DNA from: JAMXLO01 sp963812505
GTDB lineage: Bacteria > Pseudomonadota > Alphaproteobacteria > Acetobacterales > Acetobacteraceae
Assembly (NCBI GenBank): GCA_963812505.1
Contig: CAWEVM010000024.1
Location: forward strand, 25,613 to 89,612
Length of the DNA stretch: 64,000 nucleotides
Direction of reading: 5' to 3'
Positions 54,336 through 63,770 of this stretch are shown piece by piece (the stretch's first letter is position 1; every line of letters begins with the position of its first letter). The notes below the pieces were generated by a model, which made no database searches, had not been told where the DNA came from, and saw nothing but the letters and a program-made list of their open reading frames with translations. A program made the position numbers and the translations under genes.

Positions 54336-56203
54336 TCAGCCCGGATAGCCCAGCCTGTCAAGAATGTCATGTGATATTCCCAATGTATGTAACATTGCAT
54401 GGACTTCTAGTGCCTTTCCGTTGCGACACATCTGACCGATCGTTGCCCTATGCACCGCAATGATAGTTTCCGCTCTTTCAACCTCAGCCCTTGCCCTTGC
54501 CTCGAGTGATCCATCGGCCTGCGCTCTTGCCACTGCCTCAATCTCCATAAAGTGCTGCCGCTCGGCCTCTGCTTTGGCTTTGGCCTGCTCTAACCTGAAA
54601 TCTTCGTCTGCGGCCTCACTCGGCAGCGAACCAGGCTTCCCTCCCAACGCCGCCGGGTCGGCCTGGTCTGGTTGCCCACCACTTGTTGGGTCGCTCGACA
54701 ATGCGGCACCGTTACCTGAATGATTGGCATCCGCCGATCCACTCCCACGTCCTTTACGGTCCAGCGGCTCCTCGTCATCCTGGTCAGGATTGACTGGCCT
54801 GTTCGGGTTCAAAAACCTGATGAGGACCCGCCGCGCCTGCTCGTCCGTTAGGAGAGGATCCGACAGGAAGTTTGCATCCCGGGCGGTGCCAGGGGACAGG
54901 CGTTTGGCCGGGTCAGGATGCATCGCGCGATTCACGAAGTTGGTATAGTCCGTTGCAACGTCGGCAAAGCCGGGTATCCGTCCGCGATCGTTCTTTTCAC
55001 CAGGGGCAGAGGCGGGCCGATCGATGCTCAATGCAATGCCGGGAACTTCCTCTGGGAGGACAGTTTTGCCGTCCTTTACGATCCCCTCGTCATTATAGGT
55101 GAAATCTTCTCCCTCCACTCTCTTATAAGTCGTCGCACCGACGCTGAACACGTCATGCTTACCACTGAGCACCTGGCGGGGGTCGGCGTCGCCCTGATCA
55201 GCCGCTACGTAGAACTCCGGGGCGACCGTGCCGAAGCCAATAGGCGCCATTAGCGTTGCAGGCTCAGGCCTTGCATGGTCGGAGACCTTGTTTTTATAGG
55301 GCAGCCCTTCGTCGTTCAGTGATGCGCCAATGCTAGGTTCCTGCGCAGGATCTTGCTTTCTATTTACCGCAACACCGAAGTCAATCAGCTTTACGTCACC
55401 CGTCTTCGCGTCGAACATGATGTTGCTATCTCGTACATCATTGTGGACGACGCCCAGCTTATCCAGATACTCGATAGCACATAGGACCTGGCTCATTGCA
55501 TACTGTAAAACACCAAAATACTCTTCGTGCTTCATCTCTCCGGCTTTGTACACGACCTCCATGGCGCTCATCGCCGAAGCCATGTCCGTGCCCTCGATGT
55601 GTTCGATCACCAGGCCCTTCGTGCCATTGACTTCCGCGACACCCAAGCACTTCGCAATATTGGGATGCCTGCCGAGGCCCTGGCCATCGCCGCTTACCGC
55701 CTGCCAGGAGCTGTCCTTCGCTCAGCAGGGCCGCATCTTTTTCTTTCGAAGCGCTGCCTTTAATCGTCTTGAAGGCGAGTGGCTGGGTGCCAGAGGGCCC
55801 GTCAAGGCGGATGACCTGGCCGTTTTCGCCGCTCCCAATGGGTATCGCTTGGTGACGACCAGATATGTCGACTTCGCGTAAAGGTGGCAAGGGGTGCGGA
55901 CAGATCCGGTGGCGTCGCTAGTGCGCGCTGGCGTGCGGCGCGTTGCATGCGGTCCCGCGCCGGCGGAGCGGGCAATGGCGGGGGGGCTACCTCCACCGCT
56001 TCTTGGCCAACACTCGCGACCGTCTGTTGTCGTCCGAGCACGCGGTTTATCCGCTCCTCATCAGGAGGGGGCGGCAGTGGCGGCGGACCATGGTTCCCCG
56101 CCCGATTGGTCGCCGGCTCGTGCGCGTCCGGGGGCTGAGGAATGTCCTGGAATGCCGCCTTGAACGTGGCGATCCCGGGCGTGTCGTTGTTTGTGTCCTT
56201 CAT
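54336..56203 (-). pseudogene. Ser/Thr kinase-like protein with Pro-rich N terminus, two frameshifts
   Basis: It starts MKDTNNDTPGIATFKAAFQD, then a Pro-rich region (PPPLPPPPDEER). The kinase begins IPIGSGENGQVIRLDG with FKTIKGSASKEKD, and continues HPNIAKCLGVAEVNG, LGVVHNDVRDSNIMF (HND for HRD) and VKLIDFGVAVNRK. An activation-segment-like GFGTVAPEFYV and a long charged, coiled C terminus (AKAKAEAERQHFMEIEAVAR) follow. Extra bases near 55880 and 55697 (CTGGCAGG for CTGCAGG) break the frame. The kinase fold is clear; the architecture resembles secreted or effector-type kinases more than membrane receptors. It is divergent from the repeat-module gene. Confidence 0.68.
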
Positions 56204-56614
56204 GGTGAATGTCTTTCTTCATGGAGTCTCAGCTTTCGATGCACCTCCCTCGCATTCCCGGCACCAGACGGGTATGACCGGAGTCACGCTGAAAGCCGTG
56301 CCTCGGGCATCAGGAGAAAGGCGCTGGCTTGCTGCACATCCTGGAGCTGATCGTTCAGGCGGTGTTCTTCTGAAACTTTGTTCCGCGGCCCAGCCAACGA
56401 CGAATAGGAACATGGCACACTGCAGTTCGACTTGCAGAAGCCTATGGGGTAGGCGGAATACGCCAGCCGAACTGCGTGAGCAGGCATACCGCCGTGACTT
56501 GTCGAACGCGAGACTTTGAGGCTCGCGGACCGCAAGCCGCAGCAGCGCCCGGTGACTGCAGTCATATCCTTTTCGCACTGCATGCGACGACACCTGTGCT
56601 GATCGCAGGAGACC
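56204..56614. other. No recognisable gene; divergent intergenic region
   Basis: About 410 bp separate the divergent kinase-like and repeat-module genes. Promoters for both must lie here if the genes are expressed. I see no clear hexamers or operators. Confidence 0.35.
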
Positions 56615-58169
56615 ATGAACATGGCGAATGAGACACAGACCGGGATGGACCGGACGGAGATGAAGCGGTTCCTGATCAAGTCCAAGCAGGAACAGGTCAA
56701 CTGCGCACTCGGCGTCGGCGACGACAAGAGCGTCGCCTTGCTGCTGCTGTCGCCGCATCGCTCCCCCAAGTCGCTGCAGGGCGATTTGCAGAAGCAATTT
56801 CCCAGTGCGTTCAACACACGCTTCGGCACCGCGGTGGTCGACACCGAGGACGACCCCACGCTGGTCAAGTTCATGCTCAACAAGGCGGTCACCAGCATAG
56901 CGCGCCGACTGGTGAAGACGCTGAAGGGCACCGGCTTCCGCAAGGTGCAGATCCTGCTGGAGGACGGCACGCCGGTCGAAGTCGCTGCCGAGGAGGAAGC
57001 GCGGAGCAGCCGGCATCGGCGCACGATAGAGGCCGGTGCACACCGAGGCCGCGCCAGCCCGATGCAACGGCGCTGACAACGGCTCTGACTGAGTTGGCTC
57101 CAGCGCATCGCCGACGTCGCGGACCCCGCACGCAAGGAGGCGCTAGCCAAACAGGCCCGCGAGGCGAACGTCAACATTAAGGTCGGCAATCTTACCTACG
57201 CTGCCGGCGGCATCGAATTCGCTGCGCCGCGCGCTAGATGCCGCCGTCACGACGTCCAGCAAGCACGCTGCGGGCTGAACGAGCGGCCACCACCTCCGCC
57301 GCTCCCGAGCCTCGGCGAAGACTGACGTCGTGGCGCTGACCGCAGCGCTGGTCGAGCTGGTCCAGCGCATCGCCGTGGTCGCGCGATCCCGCGCAGAAGG
57401 AGGCGTTGGCGAAGCAGGCGCGCGAGGCAATGTCAACATCAAGACCGGCAACCTCATCTACGCTGCCGCGGGAATCGAATCGCTGCGTCGCGCGCTGGAT
57501 GCGCTGGTGACGTCGGCCCGCAGCAACTCGAACCAATCAGCTCCGCCGTCGCTGCCCGAGCCTGAAGCGAAGCCTGACACCGCGGCGCTGGTCGCCGCGC
57601 TGAGCGAACTGGCCCGCCGCATCGCCACTGTCATCGACCCCGCCCGGAAGGAGGCACTGACCAAGCGGGCTCGCGAAGTGCAGGTCAACATCAAGACCGG
57701 TAACCTCAACTATGCCGCCGGCGGCATCGAATCGCTGCGCCATGCGCTGGATGCCGCCGCGGCCGGGTCCGGCAATCAGCCTAGCGGCCGCCTGGAGCGG
57801 GTCCTGGCCGAGTTCGACGCGGCGCAGGCAACGGTGAACGAGCAGATCGCCGAACTGCAGCGCGAGCTGCGCGACAGCGCCGATCCCGACCTGCAGCGCA
57901 TCGGCCAATTCGGCCTGAACGCGCTCACCGGCAACACGCGGGTGAAGCTGCAGGCAGCGATCATGGAGCTGCGCGGCGGGTTGCCGACGGTCGACCCGGC
58001 CATGGCCCGCAACGTCGCACGGCTGGCCGAGCAGATGGCCGCCTTCCTGTCCGAGGATACAAAGGTCCGTGCCTGCGACAATAATCCGTTCGAAGTGTCG
58101 ATGTCGATCAACGCAACTCTGGGCGGCGCAGCGCGGCAATTGCACGAAGTCCTACGGCAAGCCGCCTAA
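56615..58169 (+). pseudogene. Protein with conserved N-terminal domain and three ~75-residue repeat modules, frameshifted
   Basis: The ATG at 56615 has AGGAG upstream. The N-terminal domain reads MKRFLIKSKQEQVNCALGVG, NTRFGTAVVDTEDDPTLVKF and VKTLKGTGFRKVQILLEDG. Three modules follow (57.08, 57.33 and 57.57 kb), each with a pattern like RIA-V-DPARKEAL-K-ARE, VNIKTGNL-YAA and GIESLRRALDA. A C-terminal helical domain (RVLAEFDAAQATVNEQIAEL) ends at 58169. Modules 1 and 2 contain +1 and -1 errors (GAATTC at 57215, a compensated pair at ~57385/57430), while module 3 is intact. Function is unknown. Confidence 0.65.
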
Positions 58170-58318
58170 CGCATTGCCAAGGACGTGAATGAGCGCGCCG
58201 ACAGGATTCGGCGTAACAAACCCCAGTCACCCTTCTTCGCGTCTCTGCGTTGCTAGACGCAAGATAAGTCGGTGACGTTGCCGCAAACAACTGGATGATG
58301 TAGTGAGGGCTGCGCGTC

Positions 58319-58460
58319 AGCTCTCGCCAACGTGGGCACGGACACTCGGCTGATCCAGGACTTCCTTGGCCATGCCTCGATCGCCAACACGGTGCGCTAC
58401 ACGAAGCTGGCGCCAGGGCGCTTGCTGCCGTCCGGGTCCGATAGCCATACGGCTGCTTAG
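58319..58460 (+). pseudogene. Tyrosine integrase, C-terminal fragment
   Basis: ALANVGTDTRLIQDFLGHAS and IANTVRYTKLAPGRL are the end of an XerC/D-like integrase, including the HxxH-type His and catalytic Tyr (RYTKL). The preceding part lies on the opposite strand at 58.64–59.1 kb, so the gene has been split by an inversion. Confidence 0.7.
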
Positions 58461-58639
58461 CCCCTGGCGCGAACATGACCGCCAAACAGCCGGGCGGCCG
58501 GACGAGGAAGGGGAGCTGCGGGATAGGTCCGGTTATGGGCCTCGACGGTGGCAAAAACGGCTTCTCGACGGCTTGGACGTAGCTATGGTTCGGCTGTTCC
58601 TTGGCTGGGCCAAGGCCGCGCATCGTCAGGCGGCGTGCA

Positions 58640-59100
58640 GCGTGCGGGCCTTCACGATGCGCTGCCGGCCCTCCGGAGTCTGCTGGCGTTGGCATGCCGC
58701 AGGGACATGGAACCCCAGCGTCGCAGCTTCGCCCGCCCTCTCGACGATGCGGGCGATCATGTCGGGCGACAGTGGGCCACCCCGCTCTGAGACGAACACG
58801 AACGGCGACGTGCTGTCAGCCCTCAGCCTCCGAAGTGCCGATACCTCGTCGCGGTCCAGCGTATGCACGCTATCCACTGACCCCTTCAGGCGCCGCACGT
58901 GGAATGTCTTCGGGCCCGACCCCGCCGTAATATCGAAGTCCGTCCACCTGACGTCTCTGGCTTCGCTCACGCGCAGCCCGTGGCGGTAAAATCAGCCGCA
59001 ATAGGCACTGATCCCGCAACGGCTGGCGCCTCACCTTGCCGGCGGCCTCGATCAGCGCATTCGCCTCGTCTGATCGAAGGTAATCCCTTCCTCTGCTACC
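58640..59100 (-). pseudogene. Tyrosine integrase, N-terminal and central fragment
   Basis: RDYLRSDEANALIEAAGKV and LRDQCLLRLI, then (after a frame change) GLRVSEARDVRWTDFDI with the catalytic Arg, VRRLKGSVDSVHTLDRDEV, FVFVSERGGPLSPDMI and a degraded LRHANAS. It is the 5' and middle part of a small integrase, on the strand opposite to its own C terminus. Confidence 0.7.
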
Positions 59101-59345
59101 AACATGCGGACTTTTGTTGGCCGACTGGCTTTTTTCTCCAAGTGTTGAACGTTCCGAACATTGCACTGACCGTGCGGAGAGGGGGCGGCGACCTCGACGC
59201 GATGGAGGCGCGTTGGTCGAGCCCGACTACGACGAGAATGGCTGGATCGGGGAAACCTGGGTCAATCCGGGCGGCGGTTGATCCTGGATTCTGGACCATG
59301 AATTGATTCGACATTTCCCAATGTCAACATTTGTCAGAGGACCAC

Positions 59346-60846
59346 ATGGGCGATGTGACCGATCCAACACGCACTGACACCTGCTTGCACCGGCAACCAC
59401 CTCCCTGCGAATATCAGCGTGACAGCGAGAAGAATGCCCGCCAGGAGGAAGCACTCCATGGCCCGTCCGGAGCCGTCGCGTCCTCCGACATCGCCGGCCC
59501 GCTGGAACAGAGCTACCGCGAACGCTCCGCCGCCTTCCGCGCCGCCAGCGATACAACGCGCGTGACCCGAACGCACTGGCACATCGCCATCGCTAATGGT
59601 CTCGGCTGGGGCTTCGACGGCATGGACGGCGTGATCTTCGCCCTGGCGACACCGCTTATCATCAGGGACTTCGGCGTCACCCTCCCCGAATATCGCAGCG
59701 GCCTGCAGATCTCACTGCTGATCGGCATCCCTGGGCATGTACGTCTGGCCCTGGCTGGCCGATCGCTACGGCCGCCGTAGCCTGCTCGCCATCAATATTG
59801 CTCTGTTTTCCCTGCTGATGCCGATAGCTGCGGTCACGACGACCTTCATCGCCTTCGTCGCGGTGCGCAGCGCAATCAACTTCGCCCTGAATGGCGAATG
59901 GTCGCTCGGTTCGATGTTGGTCGCCGAGACCTGGCCAGCACATATGCGTGGCCGCGTGATCGGCATCAATCGCGGTACCTGGTGCTTTGGCGCGGCACTC
60001 GCCGGCGCGATCGCCACATTCATCATTGCCAAATGGGGCTGGCGCATCGCCTGTGTGGTGCCGGCGGTGGTCGCGCTGCTCGCGGTCTACGTACGGATGC
60101 AACTGCCGGAATCGCCCTACTGGGTGCGGTTACAGGATCGCAAGCGGCGCATCCAGGAAGCGCAGGCTGCCGGCCGCCCTGTGCTGTCAGGCGACCAGGC
60201 TTGGCTCGACAAGGCGGCGAAGGTTCCGGCGCGCCAGCTCTTCCTGCCCGACATGCTCGGCAACACCGCGGCGGCAACGTTCATCGAATGCTGCAGCACG
60301 ATCATCTACGGGACGGTCGGCGGCTGGATGCCGCTGTATCTCGCACAGGAGCGGCACTGGTCCACCGCGACCTACGGCACGTTCTATATCTGGTGGGGGC
60401 TGGTCGGATTCCTGGGCCTCTTCGCGGCGGGTCTGATTTCCGATCGGTTCGGCCGTAAACCCGCGTTCTATGTCATGCTGGTAGAAGGCGCGGTGTTTCT
60501 GACGCTCTGGGTATTCGCCGAAAGCGACGGAATTATGGATATACGGACTGTTATGGAGCATTGGCTTCCTCGGCTTCTGGGCACCGAGCATGATCCTGAC
60601 GGCAGAGCTCTATCCGACGCGCATTCGTGGCGTCGGCAACGGCTTCTCCTGGGCGGTGGCCTGGCTGGTCGGCTTCGTGTTGTGGCCTTTCGTCACCATC
60701 GGCATTCAGCAGAGCACCGGCTCATTCGCCAAGGCGTTCCTGATCGTGCCGGTGGCGATGCTGCTGATGGGCGTCGGCATCTGGCTGTTTACGCCGGAGC
60801 ACCGGGGCAAGGAGCTGGACGCAATCGCGATCTCGTCCCCTAATTC
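59346..60846 (+). pseudogene. MFS transporter, two frameshifts and a replaced C terminus
   Basis: Three frames combine into a ~500-residue major-facilitator protein: GWGFDGMDGVIFALATPLII, then MYVWPWLADRYGRRSLLAIN (typical loop 2–3 motif), PESPYWVRLQDRKRRIQEAQ, FFAAGLISDRFGRKPAFYV-like loop 8–9, and MILTAELYPTRIRGVGNGFS. Extra bases lie in GGGCATG (~59735) and GGAATTATGG (~60532). The end after GKELDAIAI runs into an IS630 remnant. It belongs to the sugar/organic-acid porter group; the substrate is unknown. Confidence 0.75.
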
Positions 60847-60848
60847 AC

Positions 60849-61000
60849 TCATATCGCTGGGTATAGGCGTTTCAGCTTCACGCGAGCATCGGCGGTGGTG
60901 AAGTGCCAGTCGGCCTTGGTGTGCTTTTTGTTGCGGCAGTCCTGCCAGGCGGTGAGTTCGTTGTTGTCCCAGATGCGCCGACGGAACCTGAACCGAGAGG
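60849..61000 (-). mobile_element. IS630-family transposase C-terminal remnant
   Basis: The minus-strand frame reads IWDNNELTAWQDCRNKKHTK followed by ADWHFTTADARVKLKRLYPA, the usual end of IS630-type DDE transposases. The N-terminal catalytic region is absent. It abuts and truncates the MFS gene. Confidence 0.62.
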
Positions 61001-61107
61001 TGTTGGCCGACTGGCTTTTGCGTATAGCTGGAAGCCCTACTGTTCCCGCGGTTTAGCCAGAGCGTTGCTCGGCTTGGTCCGGAATAGTAATCAAAAGTCC
61101 GCATGTT

Positions 61108-61436
61108 TGCAAAGGGCAACCGTTTGGTCTGCCTCGCGCCTCAACTGCCCCGATGAACGTGTCGACCGCTGCCCGATTGTTGGTGCTTGGCTACAGGCGC
61201 CTTTGTCGCCGGCGATCGGCTGCTGGACCGAGAGGCCATTATTGAGCCTGCGCGCCGCAGCCCCACAGCCTAACTCACGCGCAGGCTGTGGCGATAGGCC
61301 GAATAACAGTTCTTCGTCCGCGTCATGTGCCGGCACGACGCGCGACCGGCCGTAACTCAAGCGCTCGGTTACCTCCTCGGCGTTTCCGTGTGCAACTCGC
61401 CGGGATTCGCAGGCCGGGTTTCGCTTGCCGCGCCGG
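61108..61436. other. No recognisable gene
   Basis: About 330 bp after the right inverted repeat with no convincing frame, repeat or regulatory motif. Confidence 0.35.
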
Positions 61437-61577
61437 CTATTTTGACGGCGACTTTGCGCCCGGCTTTGGAGCGTCGACCTGCGGTCTGAGGAAGGTCGAG
61501 CTTACCGGTGCGATCTTCTTGTCGGCCTTCGGCTTCTTGGCCTCGCGGTTGCCGCGCTGCTTGTTGCCCTTGCCCAT
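61437..61577 (-). CDS. Small basic conserved protein (46 aa, MGKGNKQ type)
   Basis: The frame starts MGKGNKQRGNREAKKPKADK and ends PGAKSPSK. Very basic ~45–70-residue proteins with this N terminus are common in alphaproteobacteria and usually annotated as hypothetical. The Lys-rich start suggests nucleic-acid or ribosome binding (inference). It is surrounded by insertion-sequence remnants but appears intact. Confidence 0.65.
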   Translation of the reverse strand: MGKGNKQRGNREAKKPKADKKIAPVSSTFLRPQVDAPKPGAKSPSK

Positions 61578-61923
61578 GATCGTTCACCCTACTGTCGTGC
61601 TGCCGCCCACTACCCGCTGACGGTTCGGCGTCTGTGGCGGCGCACCGATCAACTCCGCGCGGCACCCTTATGCCAGGGCCAAATGCGCGCAGGCCGACGC
61701 CGCGCAAAGCCGCGAGGATCTCACTGACGTCATCCCAAGTTCCATGAGATGACGCGGGAAGCGCGGCGCGATCCAGTCTCCATCGAAGTGTCACCATTGT
61801 CGCTGGCATCGGTGGTTCGCGCGGATTGATAATCCACGTCAGCTAATCCGAACTTCCTGAGTGTGAACCGTGCAAGGGCTTGAATTGTTGAGGGAAAGCA
61901 TCTCGGGGGAGTTCGTCTACTGG
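61578..61923. other. No recognisable gene
   Basis: About 345 bp between the small basic gene and the transposase stop. It probably includes the right end of the IS1634 element, but I could not identify matching terminal repeats. Confidence 0.35.
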
Positions 61924-63648
61924 CTACATCGCAACTCTGAGCAGGGTGAATGCCTTGTGCTGTATCGGGGTCGGCCTTGTGAGCACGGTGAGTGGCAAGT
62001 TGGGTGTGATCGCGGTGACGATGGTGTTGCGTGCCAAGGTTGCGAGATCCGCCAGCAGGGAGTGGAAGCTGTGCACCGGCAGCCCGTCGCCGGTCAGGCG
62101 GGTGATCTGCTTGGCGACAGCCCCCGGTGAGCGCTGCGCCGTCGCCACCACGCTGGAACGCCGTGCCTCGGCCGCTGCTTTGTCGGTGTCGTCGAACAGC
62201 ATCGGCGCGAGGCGCTGGCGCATGTGCCATTCGAGGTAATAGGCGAGCATGCAGAGGAAGACATGCGCGCGGACCCGATCGGCCAATCGGTGATAGACCG
62301 GCCGCACGTGCAGATCGACGGTCTTGATGCAGCGAAAGGCGCGTTCCACGAGGGCGAGTGACTTGTAGCTGCGCACCGTCGTCGCATCGTCGAAGGTTTC
62401 TGCCGGCAGGCTGGTGCGGATGACATAGACGCCATCGGTTGCCGCCTCCGCGGCGATCTCGGTGGTCTTGCGTGCGAAGCTGAAGGCGGCGTCGGTGATG
62501 TCGAGCTCGAAGTGCTTTGCCATCTTATGTTTGTTGATCACCGCGCCGACCGCGAGTGCGATCTCTGCGGTGCCGCGTAGTGGATCGCGCTTGCGCACCA
62601 CGGCGGTCTGGATGCGGGCAAGATCTCGCTCGGTGGCGGCAAGGAGGTCTTCGCGCTTGCGGGTACGCTCGGCGGCGAGATCGGGATTGCGACAGACCAC
62701 CAGGCGCTCGCCGGGGAAGTCAGGTGCGGTGATGCTCGCCATGTCGCGCTGATCGAACAACGAGAGTTGCAACGCGCCGCTATCGACCAGCCGCTTGATT
62801 GCCGGTGCGCGCAACGCGGTGATCCAGTCGAGGCCGGCTGATCCGATGTCCTCGGTGATGCGCGCCTGGGTGATCATGCCGCGGTCGCCCACCAGGATCA
62901 CGTGATCGAGTCGGAAGCGCTGCTTGAGCTTCTCGATCTGTGCGGCGAGCGTCATCGGGTCAGCGGTGTTGCCGTCAAACACCTCGATGGCAATGGGACA
63001 GCCGTCGGGAGCGCAGAGCAGACCGTAGACAATCTGCAGCGTGCCTTTCTTGCCGTCACGGCTGTAGCCACGCTTGGCGAGCGGGCAGCAGCGTCCCTCC
63101 AGGTAGCTCGATGACACGTCGTACAGCACCAGCGTGCCATGGGTGAGGTGCCGCTTGGCCAGCGTCGCCTCGATCGCGGGCTGACGCTCCAACAGCCAGT
63201 CGAGTGCATCGTAAAGTTCGTCCTCATCGACCTCGCCGAGGCCGAGCTGTCCGCCGAGGCTCGATGCGGCGGTGGCGGGCGACAGCGCACGGGCGGCGGC
63301 GAGCTTGGATACGGGGTCAAGGATGCGACTGACCAGCAGGGCGAGCACAAGGTCGCGGCTACGATCGTCACCGGAGCCAAGGATGCGGTCGAGGCCGATG
63401 TTGCGCGCGGTGCCGAGCGCGGCGGCAACGTGGCCGTGTGGCAAGCTGCGGATGATGGTGAAGGCCTCACGCTCGGCGGAGATGACCGTGCCGCCCTTCA
63501 ACACACCGCGCAGCCCTTCGATGTGAGCTATGGGCCAGTCGGACAGGTTGCACAGAGTGCGCTTACGGACCTTGCCGCCTTCGCGGTAGCTCTCGCGCAG
63601 GAGGATCGCCGGGGGTGAGTTCCAATTCGGAACGGCTTCGATGTACAT
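61924..63648 (-). CDS. IS1634-family transposase (intact)
   Basis: This 574-residue DDE transposase reads without interruption. The likely catalytic residues are Asp in VLYDVSSSYLEG, Asp in LVGDRGMITQARI and Glu in LVERAFRCIKTVDLHVRPV. The N terminus is YIEAVPNWNSPPAILLRESY, and HVFLCMLAYYLEWHMRQRL lies near the C terminus, as in IS1634/IS4-related elements. It is the only complete transposase in the window and so may be active. Terminal inverted repeats were not resolved. Confidence 0.88.
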   Translation of the reverse strand: MYIEAVPNWNSPPAILLRESYREGGKVRKRTLCNLSDWPIAHIEGLRGVLKGGTVISAEREAFTIIRSLPHGHVAAALGTARNIGLDRILGSGDDRSRDLVLALLVSRILDPVSKLAAARALSPATAASSLGGQLGLGEVDEDELYDALDWLLERQPAIEATLAKRHLTHGTLVLYDVSSSYLEGRCCPLAKRGYSRDGKKGTLQIVYGLLCAPDGCPIAIEVFDGNTADPMTLAAQIEKLKQRFRLDHVILVGDRGMITQARITEDIGSAGLDWITALRAPAIKRLVDSGALQLSLFDQRDMASITAPDFPGERLVVCRNPDLAAERTRKREDLLAATERDLARIQTAVVRKRDPLRGTAEIALAVGAVINKHKMAKHFELDITDAAFSFARKTTEIAAEAATDGVYVIRTSLPAETFDDATTVRSYKSLALVERAFRCIKTVDLHVRPVYHRLADRVRAHVFLCMLAYYLEWHMRQRLAPMLFDDTDKAAAEARRSSVVATAQRSPGAVAKQITRLTGDGLPVHSFHSLLADLATLARNTIVTAITPNLPLTVLTRPTPIQHKAFTLLRVAM

Positions 63649-63770
63649 GGCGAAGCATCAGCACATCCGGTCGCAGCGTACAAGTCCTAAATATGATATT
63701 ACATGGCTACGATTTGGACGCCACCAGCCGGCTTTCCAAGTCTTTCCAACAACTTCAGCGCGAAAGTGCC

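Larger units (their letters stand above)
59101..61107. mobile_element. Segment bounded by perfect 16-bp inverted repeats carrying an MFS gene
   Basis: AACATGCGGACTTTTG at 59101–59116 recurs as its exact reverse complement at 61092–61107. In addition a 19-bp direct repeat TGTTGGCCGACTGGCTTTT occurs at 59115–59133 and 61001–61019. The interior holds a broken MFS gene and an IS630-type tail, with no intact transposase. It could be a composite or non-autonomous element, or insertion-sequence ends left by rearrangement. Confidence 0.5.
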
